Source: JBCBWG01 sp964579305
GTDB taxonomy: Bacteria > Pseudomonadota > Alphaproteobacteria > Rhizobiales > Hyphomicrobiaceae
DNA length: 14,218 nt
Direction: 5' to 3'
NCBI GenBank assembly: GCA_964579305.1
Contig: CAZOGY010000095.1
Coordinates: 1-14,218, forward strand
Shown here in pieces: positions 1 through 6,270 of this stretch; within the stretch, counting starts at the first letter, position 1, and each line of letters starts with the position of its first letter. The notes under the pieces are model-generated. The model saw nothing but the letters and a program-made list of their open reading frames with translations. It had not been told where the DNA came from and did no database searches. Made by a program: the position numbers and the translations under genes.

Positions 1-506
1 GCCCAGCATTTGCGCTTCCAGCCGCCATCTTTGGGATTGGTCGTGCCGCCGCAATGGCCGCAACACCGGTTTGCGTCGTGCCAATGCGCAAGGGCTTTTG
101 CCAGGCCCATTAGCGACAACTCCGTTGACGGGGCGCCATCCTGCATCGCCAGCGATCGCAGATCGACGATTGGGCGGAGCTTTTCCAGCGCCTGCGGGAC
201 GCTGCGCACGCGATGGTCAGACGCGGCGATGGAAAACCGGCCTTCGCGCGTTTGTTTCTCAACGCCAAGGAACACCGCGTCGTCCATCGGCAAACCAAAT
301 TCGATGATCTCGTCGCGGGTGAACCACCGAACGCGCGTGTCGCTGCGATCCTCGTTGGAGACCACCACCGGTTTGTGGTCAGCAAGGACCATGAAGCGCG
401 CGCCAGGGGCCGCCTGCAGCGCCGCCAAGTAATCGGGGTCGTTGCGCTTCTGGCTTTCACGATCTAGCAGCGTTGATGCGACGAGCGTTGGGATTTGTTC
501 TGACAT
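1..506 (-). CDS. nudC: NAD(+)/NADH diphosphatase NudC, N-terminal part (runs off left edge)
   Basis: The minus-strand frame opened by the ATG at 506-504 stays open to the window edge and gives 168 residues of a protein that is cut off. NudC hydrolyses NAD(H) to NMN(H) and AMP, and in E. coli also removes NAD caps from RNA 5' ends. Visible parts are the N-terminal NudC-like domain (residues about 35-125), the helix 'SLMGLAKALAHWHDANR' leading into the zinc ribbon, and the first zinc ligands, a CxxC pair at C149/C152, then 'GGWKRKCW' with C167. The Nudix box lies outside the window, so catalytic competence cannot be judged. A strong Shine-Dalgarno sequence (AGGGAGG on the minus strand, about 511-517) sits four bases before the ATG and supports this start. 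The order of domain and zinc ribbon is specific to NudC among Nudix proteins. The gene is transcribed away from everything else in the window. Confidence 0.9.
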   Translation of the reverse strand, partial: MSEQIPTLVASTLLDRESQKRNDPDYLAALQAAPGARFMVLADHKPVVVSNEDRSDTRVRWFTRDEIIEFGLPMDDAVFLGVEKQTREGRFSIAASDHRVRSVPQALEKLRPIVDLRSLAMQDGAPSTELSLMGLAKALAHWHDANRCCGHCGGTTNPKDGGWKRKCW

Positions 507-730
507 GCGGCCTCCCTATGAGCGGAAAAGAGCACGCGCATCGTGCGGCTGCAACGTAGCGCCGGCCCGCTGCACACAGCCGTGAACGCTGTCGCCGGTC
601 TGCGCCGCAATTGCGAGCCGAAATGTCACGCCATCTTGCCGTGTCGTCGGCGGTGTCAGTCAGTGGCTCACTCGTTGGCTGTGTCCAGCGACGGGGCTGA
701 GCCGCGCGATCGAACCTACGCTGTGTGAGC
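507..730. other. Intergenic stretch without recognisable gene
   Basis: This segment lies between the start of nudC and the end of the small membrane protein gene. Open frames on either strand have arginine-rich, low-plausibility translations. It must hold the nudC promoter, but I could not pick a convincing -35/-10 pair. A GGTTCGATC-like motif on the minus strand near 707-715 resembles a tRNA T-loop, but it has no pairing T-stem or acceptor stem. I see nothing else. Confidence 0.5.
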
Positions 731-949
731 TTATGACTTGGCATTCCGCCCAAACGTGTCTTCGACAATCTGGCCCGTCCGGTAGGCCGACCACATCAAG
801 AACGGGATGATCACGATATTGGCGATCAGTGTCCCGGTCACGGCGTGGCTGAGCGCCGGCAGCAATCCCACAACCTGAAGTAGCGTCCAGCCATTCAGCG
901 CCCACAAAAGAACGTTGACACTCCAGAAAAGTCCGCGCGTTGCACGCAT
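731..949 (-). CDS. Small two-helix membrane protein, unknown function
   Basis: A 72-residue protein that I do not recognise. It starts MRATRGLFWSVNVLLWALNG and shows two hydrophobic segments, about residues 7-33 and 37-56. A short charged tail (YRTGQIVEDTFGRNAKS) ends in TAA. A purine-rich ribosome-binding site (AGGGGGG on the minus strand, about 955-961) precedes the ATG at suitable spacing, which is the main reason to accept it as a gene. The N-terminus is basic, suggesting it faces the cytoplasm. It stands alone on the minus strand, divergent from ffs and dnaX. It could be a small inner-membrane protein of a lineage-restricted family; no enzymatic motif is visible. Confidence 0.6.
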   Translation of the reverse strand: MRATRGLFWSVNVLLWALNGWTLLQVVGLLPALSHAVTGTLIANIVIIPFLMWSAYRTGQIVEDTFGRNAKS

Positions 950-975
950 GATGGCCCCCCTGTTGGCAAGTTGGG

Positions 976-996
976 TTCGCGATAAGCATTCGCGAA
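976..996. repeat. Paired TTCGCGA motif upstream of the small membrane protein gene
   Basis: TTCGCGA at 976-982 recurs as TTCGCGAA at 989-996, a direct repeat spaced by 13 bases; the second copy is a perfect palindrome. The pair lies 27-47 bases upstream of the ATG at 949, the expected place for a promoter or operator of that minus-strand gene. No good -35/-10 pair could be assigned, so a regulatory role is inference only. Confidence 0.3.
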
Positions 997-1128
997 AGCT
1001 TCAACAGTCCATTTGACAGGCCGATGACGGGGCCCGGCGGTTGTCTGTAACTTGGCTGCTGGCGCCTTAGAAGTCGCAATGTGACGGGGGCGTCGATCGG
1101 GTTATGGGTTCGCCTGACCGGTCCCCCC

Positions 1129-1157
1129 TTGTGCGCGTGTCGCGAAGCCGTCATATA
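1129..1157 (+). promoter_or_regulatory. Probable sigma-70-type promoter of ffs
   Basis: TTGTGC (1129-1134) and CATATA (1152-1157) are separated by exactly 17 bases. Transcription would start about seven bases after the -10 element, near 1164, which is where the first base-paired nucleotide of the SRP RNA stem lies. The agreement between predicted start site and RNA end is the best support. The -35 element matches the consensus only in part. Confidence 0.5.
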
Positions 1158-1163
1158 GGGCGC

Positions 1164-1260
1164 GGGAGGTTGGCGCGGACGGGTCGCTCGCCAACCGGGT
1201 CAGGTCCGGAAGGAAGCAGCCCTAACGAGTCCGGCGCGGGTCGTTGTTCAGCCTCCTACT
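1164..1260 (+). ncRNA. ffs: Small signal recognition particle RNA (4.5S RNA)
   Basis: 4.5S RNA binds the Ffh protein to form the signal recognition particle, which targets nascent membrane proteins to the translocon. The hallmark is the conserved domain IV loop sequence GGTCAGGTCCGGAAGGAAG followed by CAGCC, at 1198-1222. It matches the E. coli RNA almost base for base, including the GGAA tetraloop and the AGCAG asymmetric-loop side. The ends pair: GGAGG at 1165-1169 with CCTCC at 1252-1256, with further pairing between the flanking arms. The ends are therefore set from base pairing and are accurate to a few bases. The length of about 97 nt is usual for the small bacterial form. Its position just upstream of dnaX is common in Alphaproteobacteria. 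Confidence 0.93.
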
Positions 1261-1282
1261 TTACTTCGCTCACGGCTGCTGA

Positions 1283-1313
1283 TCCGATTGATGGACATCG
1301 GGCCATCGTCGGA
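1283..1313 (+). other. Imperfect hairpin between ffs and dnaX
   Basis: TCCGA-T-TGATGG (1283-1294) can pair with CCATCGTCGGA (1303-1313), giving an 11-bp stem with one bulged base and one wobble pair around an 8-base loop. No T-run follows, so it is not a classical Rho-independent terminator. It may help end or process the SRP RNA transcript, or lie in the dnaX leader. Confidence 0.35.
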
Positions 1314-1379
1314 GGGGCTTAAGCGCACCGGACGCGTGCGGCTTGTCTTCTACGGCTGAAGCACGGGCTTCATCGATCT

Positions 1380-3278
1380 ATGAGCGACAATCAGAGACAA
1401 TCTGGCTTTGGGTCCGGCGGTGACGGCACCAGCGGCGGCTATGTTGTGCTTGCCCGCAAGTATCGGCCGGAATCGTTTGCCGACCTGATTGGCCAAGAGG
1501 CCATGGTCACGACGCTCAAAAACGCGTTCGCCACAGACCGCATCGCGCAGGGCTATATGCTGACCGGCGTGCGCGGGGTCGGAAAGACAACCACAGCGCG
1601 GATTTTGGCGCGGGCCCTCAATTACGAGGTCGGTGAAGACGGATCCGGCGCGGAGGGTCCCACGGTTGATCTGTCGGCTGGCTACGGGCGGCATTGCCGC
1701 GATATCTTGAAATCGCGCCACCCGGACGTGGTGGAAATGGACGCTGCCTCTAACACCGGTGTCGATAACGTCCGTGAGATCATTGAAAGCGCGCGCTATA
1801 AGCCGCTTACGGCCCGCTACAAAGTCTTCATCGTCGACGAAGTTCATATGCTGTCGAAGGGCGCGTTCAATGCGCTTTTGAAGACATTGGAAGAGCCGCC
1901 TGGCCATGTGAAGTTCATCTTCGCAACGACCGAGGTGCGCAAGGTGCCGGTCACCGTGCTGTCGCGCTGTCAGCGGTTCGATCTGCGCCGTGTGGATGTG
2001 CCCGTTCTCGTGGCGCATTTCCAAAAAATCGTCGGACTTGAGGGCGCGCAAGCGGACGATGATGCGTTGGCGCTGATCGCGCGCGCAGCTGAAGGTTCGG
2101 TCCGCGATGGGCTGTCGATCCTTGATCAAGCGATCGCCATGGGGGCCGGCAGCGTGACGTCCGACGCCGTCCGCGCCATGTTGGGGCTGGCCGACCGCGG
2201 CCGGATTTTCGATCTCTTGGAGGCAACGCTTTCAGGAACGCCGAAGGCTGCGCTGGAAGAGTTTATTGCGCTGCATCAGGATGGCGGCGATCCGATCCAG
2301 CTACTGCGCGATTTGGCTGATGTCGTTCATGCGGTGACGCGGGCGAAAACGCTGGGGGCCGATGCGGCTGGCGATGGGCTGTCCAAGACCGAGCAGGAGC
2401 GGGCCGGCGATCTTGCGGGCAAGCTGTCGGTGGCAATCCTGAGCCGTGCCTGGCAAATGCTGGTCACTGGACTTGAGGAAGCTGGAAAAGCGCCGAATGC
2501 CAGAGCGGCCGCCGAAATGGTTTTGATCCGGCTTGCGTTTACCGCCGATCTGCCGACGCCTGAGCAGCTTGCGCGGGCTCTGGCCGGCCAAGGGGTTTCG
2601 GCCAACAGAACGCCAGCGGCGGGATCGGGCGCCCGCGACGGTGCGCCGACGGCGGATGCTGGTCCATCGGGGATGTCGGTTTCGGACGTGCGCGGCGGCG
2701 CCAACGGCGGCGGGCCCCGGCTGTCGGCCGTTCCCGGCACGGGCGCAGAGCCGAAAATGGTGGATGCGATTGATCCACTGGGGCAGCTTGAGGGGGCGCC
2801 GGACCTTCCACAACCGCAGAATTTTGAAGACGTGATCGCGCTTGCCGGTGAGCGGCGGGATGCGATGTTGAAGTTGAATCTTGAAGACAATGTCCGCCTC
2901 GTTAGCTTCCAGCCCGGCCGGATTGAGTTTAACGTCCTTGCGACGGCGCCTGCCGACCTCGCCGGAGACCTCGGCCGCAAATTGACGGAATGGACCGGGC
3001 AGCGCTGGATCGTGACCGTGACGCGCGAGGCTGGGGCTGAGCCGATCGGCGCCGTGCGTCGTCGGGCGCAGGCCGATGAACTTGCACGCCTGAAGGACCA
3101 CCCGGCGGTGGCGAAGTTGTTGCACGGGCTTCCGGGCGCGCAGATCGTTGACGTGACGCCGATTGGTGGCCATGCCGCTGACCGGGGGCTATCGGCGGAC
3201 GACGGCGCGCCGGCGCCAAACGCGGATGGCGACATTCCAATCGATCCTGATGCCGGTGACGAGGATGGCGACGACTGA
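1380..3278 (+). CDS. dnaX: DNA polymerase III subunit tau/gamma
   Basis: DnaX is the ATPase subunit of the clamp loader that places the beta sliding clamp on DNA and links the polymerase cores to the helicase. The 632 residues show an AAA+ module: Walker A GVRGVGKT (63-70), Walker B with DEVH (153-156), sensor 1 FATTE (181-185) and the SRC finger (195-197). The collar domain follows ('RAWQMLVTGLEEAGKAP' near 352-369), then a Gly/Ala/Pro-rich linker of about residues 400-460, the C-terminal region typical of alphaproteobacterial DnaX, and an acidic tail. The ATG at 1380 is the only in-frame ATG, GTG or TTG after a stop at 1320, although no clear Shine-Dalgarno precedes it. The zinc-binding module between Walker A and B keeps only one cysteine (C106) of the usual four. 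I found no convincing slippery site to make a short gamma form. It probably forms an operon with the next gene. Confidence 0.97.
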   Translation: MSDNQRQSGFGSGGDGTSGGYVVLARKYRPESFADLIGQEAMVTTLKNAFATDRIAQGYMLTGVRGVGKTTTARILARALNYEVGEDGSGAEGPTVDLSAGYGRHCRDILKSRHPDVVEMDAASNTGVDNVREIIESARYKPLTARYKVFIVDEVHMLSKGAFNALLKTLEEPPGHVKFIFATTEVRKVPVTVLSRCQRFDLRRVDVPVLVAHFQKIVGLEGAQADDDALALIARAAEGSVRDGLSILDQAIAMGAGSVTSDAVRAMLGLADRGRIFDLLEATLSGTPKAALEEFIALHQDGGDPIQLLRDLADVVHAVTRAKTLGADAAGDGLSKTEQERAGDLAGKLSVAILSRAWQMLVTGLEEAGKAPNARAAAEMVLIRLAFTADLPTPEQLARALAGQGVSANRTPAAGSGARDGAPTADAGPSGMSVSDVRGGANGGGPRLSAVPGTGAEPKMVDAIDPLGQLEGAPDLPQPQNFEDVIALAGERRDAMLKLNLEDNVRLVSFQPGRIEFNVLATAPADLAGDLGRKLTEWTGQRWIVTVTREAGAEPIGAVRRRAQADELARLKDHPAVAKLLHGLPGAQIVDVTPIGGHAADRGLSADDGAPAPNADGDIPIDPDAGDEDGDD

Positions 3279-3318
3279 CAGGGCCGAGACGCCCCGCACA
3301 CAGAGGAATGAAGCCGAC

Positions 3319-3639
3319 ATGCGCGATATCATGGGAATGATGAAGCAAGTCCAGGAAGTGCAAGCGCGCATGCAGGCTGCGCAGGCGGAATTGGCCGAAT
3401 TGGAAATCACCGGCGAATCCGGCGGTGGGCTTGTCCGCGTCACGCTGAGCGGCAAGGGCGACATGAAGGCGATCAAGATCGATGCTTCATTGATGAAGCC
3501 CGATGAAGCGGAAATCGTTGAGGATCTCGTGGTGGCGGCCACCGGCGATGCCAAGGCGAAAGTCGAGGCAGCCGTGCAGGAAAAAATGCAAGGCGTCACG
3601 GGCGGACTGCCAATTCCACCTGGGCTCAAACTTTGGTAA
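3319..3639 (+). CDS. ybaB: YbaB/EbfC family nucleoid-associated protein
   Basis: A 106-residue protein of the YbaB/EbfC family, small dimeric proteins that bind DNA and are thought to act in nucleoid organisation. The family signature is complete: an N-terminal helix 'MRDIMGMMKQVQEVQARMQ' that forms the coiled-coil arm, then 'GGLVRVTLSGKGDMKAIKID', a second helix, and the C-terminal 'GLPIPPGLKLW' close to the family's usual Gly/Leu-Pro ending. The ATG at 3319 is chosen because the family begins with a few residues before the MMKQ motif. AGAGGA at 3302-3307 is a plausible though somewhat distant ribosome-binding site, and upstream in-frame sequence is inside dnaX. The gap to dnaX is 40 bases, consistent with cotranscription, and the dnaX-ybaB pair is widely conserved. 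Confidence 0.95.
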   Translation: MRDIMGMMKQVQEVQARMQAAQAELAELEITGESGGGLVRVTLSGKGDMKAIKIDASLMKPDEAEIVEDLVVAATGDAKAKVEAAVQEKMQGVTGGLPIPPGLKLW

Positions 3640-3728
3640 TTGGCCGGCCTCGTCTAGCGCGTGTTTCATCATGCACTCGTGTGGCCATGCAGTGTCGGTT
3701 CATGCATTGGCCGACCAACCATTGGCCG
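3639..3728 (+). repeat. Repeated ATTGGCCG motif and hairpin after ybaB
   Basis: ATTGGCCG occurs at 3639-3646, 3706-3713 and 3721-3728; the last two are 15 bases apart. GGCCATGCA (3683-3691) can also pair with TGCATTGGCC (3703-3712) with one bulge around an 11-base loop. The block fills the space between ybaB and the EamA gene. It may act on the ybaB transcript end or on expression of the transporter; there is no T-run, so no standard terminator. Confidence 0.3.
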
Positions 3729-3800
3729 GTTACGATCGCGTGACGACCCACGACGGCTAACTTCTGACCTTCCCCGCTTTTGCATTCAGGACCACAAGCG

Positions 3801-4832
3801 ATGTCTTCGCAGTCTCCGACGCCCACGCCGCGTCAACCACAGCAATTGGACGGCCTCTGGCACCGGTATGGATGGGTTGCGTATCTTGCCGTGTTTGTTG
3901 CCGTCATCGGGCACGCGTCGTCGGAGTTCGTGGCAAAAATCATCTCAAATAACTCCGGCATCAATGGCCCTGAGGTTTCCGTCTGGCGGTTTTTCCTCGG
4001 CGGGCTTGGCCTTGTTGCCGTTGCGCAGATGCTCCCAAATAGCCGGGATCTGGTGACGCCGCTGAAGAAAGACGGTGTCGCGCTTGTCCTGTTTTCAATT
4101 TTCGGCGTGGCAATCGCTTATCTGTTTTTCCACTGGTCACTGGATTATGCCAGCGTGCCGCAAGTCGCGACCGTTGTGACCACCGCACCGATTTTCGTTG
4201 GCTTGATCAACATGGTCGTGAACAAAATCCCGATCAGTACGGCAAAGCTTGTGTCGGGTACCGGGGCGATCCTCGCGGTGGCGTTTCTGGTCACGGATGG
4301 TGCCGTGTCAGCGTTGGCGGGCAGTGCGGAGAGTTTGATCGGCGTCGTGTTCGCCATTCTGTGTGCGCTGTTCATGTCGGTCTATCTGGTGCTCGCCAAG
4401 CCCTACATTGCCGAGCATGGCGCGCTGCGCTTCACCGCGATCACCTTGATGTTGGGGGGGATCGTGTTGTGGCTTGGCGTTGGGCTGTTCTTCGGGCGCT
4501 GGGTCAATTTCTTTTCGATCACCGACATCGCATCGGCGGCCGCGTGGGCGATCGTCGTGCTCGTGTTGTTCAACACCACCTTGACGCAATGGCTCTGGAT
4601 CGGCGGTCTTGCGGCGGCGCCCGACATCACGCGCGCGATGTATCTGTTTTTCCTGAAACCGGTGATTGCGGCCGTGTTGGCCGTCGTGTTCCTTGGCACG
4701 ACGTTGTCGCTTTGGCAGATCCTTGCGATCGCGGTGATCTGCCTGGCCGTCTTCGTTGAGGCGAACTGGACGCAGATTGCTGCGCGACTGGGCCTCGGCA
4801 AGGATTTGGCGGCTGGCGAGCGCCGTGCTTGA
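3801..4832 (+). CDS. EamA/DMT-family membrane exporter
   Basis: A 343-residue inner-membrane protein with about ten hydrophobic helices arranged as two EamA repeats, each of about five helices (residues about 24-155 and 175-330). Typical family sequence is seen in 'SEFVAKIISNNSGINGPEVSVWRFFLGG' split around residues 40-70, and in 'LAKPYIAEHGALRFTAITLM' after the mid-point. The C-terminal repeat has the usual 'FLKPVIAAVLAVVFLGTTLS' element. Members export small metabolites, often amino acids or their derivatives, but the substrate cannot be read from sequence. The ATG at 3801 has CAGGA about nine bases upstream; a TTG at 3780 would add seven residues and is less likely. The proline-rich N-terminal 16 residues are cytoplasmic. 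The 3' end overlaps the next gene by eight bases, suggesting translational coupling. It interrupts the usual ybaB-recR order. Confidence 0.85.
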   Translation: MSSQSPTPTPRQPQQLDGLWHRYGWVAYLAVFVAVIGHASSEFVAKIISNNSGINGPEVSVWRFFLGGLGLVAVAQMLPNSRDLVTPLKKDGVALVLFSIFGVAIAYLFFHWSLDYASVPQVATVVTTAPIFVGLINMVVNKIPISTAKLVSGTGAILAVAFLVTDGAVSALAGSAESLIGVVFAILCALFMSVYLVLAKPYIAEHGALRFTAITLMLGGIVLWLGVGLFFGRWVNFFSITDIASAAAWAIVVLVLFNTTLTQWLWIGGLAAAPDITRAMYLFFLKPVIAAVLAVVFLGTTLSLWQILAIAVICLAVFVEANWTQIAARLGLGKDLAAGERRA

Positions 4833-5589
4833 GCCGGCGACGGCGGTCCTCATTGCTGTGACGTTTTTGGCCGCAGGGTGCGTGAAAGGCATCGTCGGGT
4901 TTGGCTTGCCGACCGTTGCGCTTGCGTTGCTTGCCGCAACGGTCGGCATCAAACCGGCCATTGCTTTGACGGTGTTTCCGTCGCTGCTGACAAATATCTG
5001 GCAAGCTGTCGCCGGTGGACATCTTGCGCCTTTATTGCGGCGTTTGTGGCCTTTCATTCTCGCCGTCTTCGTCGGTGTTTATCTGGGCACCCGGGTCCTT
5101 GCCTTGGCGAGCCCGGAACCGCTTGCAATTCTGCTTGGCGTTTTGTTGTGCCTGTACGCCGCCACGGGGCTTGCCCAACTGGCCGTGCCGGCGCTTGGCG
5201 GCCATGAAAGTTGGGCGGGCCCTATTGTCGGCCTCGTCAACGGCAGCGTGACGGGCCTCACAGGAACGTTCATCATGCCAGGCGTGCTGTATCTCGGTGC
5301 GCTTGGGCTCGGACGGGCTGAACTGATCCAGGCCATGGGCATTATGTTCATGGCATCGACGGCCGCGCTTGGGATTTTGCTGGTCGATGTGGATCTGCTT
5401 TCGCCGGAGACGGCGGCTGTATCGCTTGCGGCCACGGCGCCTGCGTTCGCGGGCATGTGGCTGGGGCGGCGGATAGCGGCTCGCCTCGACGATGCAGAGT
5501 TCCGGCGCATCTTTTTCATCGGACTGGCAATTCTTGGCGTATTTCTCGCCGGGCGCAGTCTTCAAACGATGATGCACGTGCCTGCGTGA
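4825..5589 (+). CDS. TauE/SafE-family (sulfite/organoanion exporter-like) permease
   Basis: A 254-residue polytopic membrane protein of the TauE/SafE family with about eight hydrophobic helices. Recognisable family elements are 'GCVKGIVGFGLPTVALALLA' near the N-terminus (usual motif G-x-x-G-G-F-G-x-P) and, in the second half, 'GLVNGSVTGLTGTFIMPGVL', the matching repeat. Family members are proposed to export sulfite, sulfoacetate or similar anions; no neighbouring sulfur gene supports a specific substrate here. The start is taken as GTG at 4825, just before the first helix and overlapping the last codons and stop of the EamA gene by eight bases. The ATG at 4756 would add 23 Arg-rich residues inside the upstream gene and is rejected. 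The two transporters probably form one translationally coupled unit and may act together. Confidence 0.82.
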   Translation: MLEPATAVLIAVTFLAAGCVKGIVGFGLPTVALALLAATVGIKPAIALTVFPSLLTNIWQAVAGGHLAPLLRRLWPFILAVFVGVYLGTRVLALASPEPLAILLGVLLCLYAATGLAQLAVPALGGHESWAGPIVGLVNGSVTGLTGTFIMPGVLYLGALGLGRAELIQAMGIMFMASTAALGILLVDVDLLSPETAAVSLAATAPAFAGMWLGRRIAARLDDAEFRRIFFIGLAILGVFLAGRSLQTMMHVPA

Positions 5590-5664
5590 CAGCTTTTGTC
5601 GCGATGATCTTGCGCTGCGCGCCGCCCGCGCCGGTGCCGCAATCGAAACCGTTTCGGACCTGAC

Positions 5665-6270
5665 ATGAGCCAAGCGACATCCGGCCCTGAAATCGAGCGT
5701 GTGATCCAGCTTCTGGGGCGGTTGCCGGGCCTTGGCCGTCGGTCCGCGCGAAAGGCCGCGCTGGCGTTGGTCAAGCGGCGCGATGATCTGCTTTTGCCGC
5801 TGGCGGATGCCTTGCGGGTTGCTGGCGAAATGCTGAAAACGTGTGCCGTTTGCGGCAATATCGACACGACAACCCCGTGTGCGGTGTGTGCCGATCCGCG
5901 ACGCGATCGCAGCCTGATCATTGTCGTGGCCGATGTCGGTGATCTGTGGGCTCTGGAGCGCGCAGGCGTTGTCAATGCGACGTACCATGTCCTGGGCGGC
6001 CAGTTATCGCCGCTCGATGGGATTGGACCCGATCAATTGAATGTGGCGGGCCTCGTGGAGCGGGCCAAGTCGCCCGACGTGCGCGAGATCCTGCTTGCGC
6101 TGAGCGTGACGGTCGAGGGGCAGTCGACGAGCCACTACATATCGGATCTGCTTTCCGACACCGATGTTGTGGTCTCGCAAATCGCGCAAGGTGTGCCGGT
6201 CGGCGGCGAACTCGATTATCTGGACGATGGCACGTTGTCTGCGGCGATCAAATCGCGACGGCCAGCATGA
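5665..6270 (+). CDS. recR: Recombination mediator protein RecR
   Basis: RecR acts with RecO (and RecF) to load RecA on gapped DNA during recombinational repair. The 201 residues show an N-terminal helix-hairpin-helix (LPGLGRRSARKAAL, about 20-33), a four-cysteine zinc finger (C60, C63, C72, C75), a TOPRIM domain (about 82-170) and the C-terminal 'IAQGVPVGGELDYLDDGTL' signature. Length is normal. One oddity is that the residue where TOPRIM proteins and most RecR sequences carry glutamate (VVE in E. coli RecR) is alanine here (A89 in IIVVADVGDLW). ATG at 5665 has only a weak ribosome-binding site (CGGAC). The stop overlaps the next start as ATGA. In most proteobacteria recR directly follows ybaB; here 2 kb of transporter genes separate them. 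Confidence 0.96.
   Translation: MSQATSGPEIERVIQLLGRLPGLGRRSARKAALALVKRRDDLLLPLADALRVAGEMLKTCAVCGNIDTTTPCAVCADPRRDRSLIIVVADVGDLWALERAGVVNATYHVLGGQLSPLDGIGPDQLNVAGLVERAKSPDVREILLALSVTVEGQSTSHYISDLLSDTDVVVSQIAQGVPVGGELDYLDDGTLSAAIKSRRPA

Noticed and set aside
700..730. GGTTCGATC-like T-loop motif on the minus strand, possible tRNA
   Set aside because: No paired T-stem, anticodon arm or acceptor stem could be found around it.
2021..2028. Run of six A in dnaX as a possible frameshift site for a gamma form
   Set aside because: In frame it reads CAA AAA ATC preceded by C, which does not allow good re-pairing in the -1 frame, and it lies at residue 215, far too early for a gamma product.
1350..2129. 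Long minus-strand open frame opposite dnaX
   Set aside because: It is a shadow of a confirmed gene in high-GC DNA, with no recognisable domain.
4308..5057. Long minus-strand open frame opposite the EamA/TauE genes
   Set aside because: Its composition (Arg, His, Gln and Pro rich) is that of an antisense shadow, and both plus-strand transporters are well supported.
5946..6266. MATE protein extended upstream inside recR
   Set aside because: The extension is Arg/Cys-rich and lies antisense to no signal but within recR coding sequence in another frame; the ATGA overlap at 6267 is the natural start.
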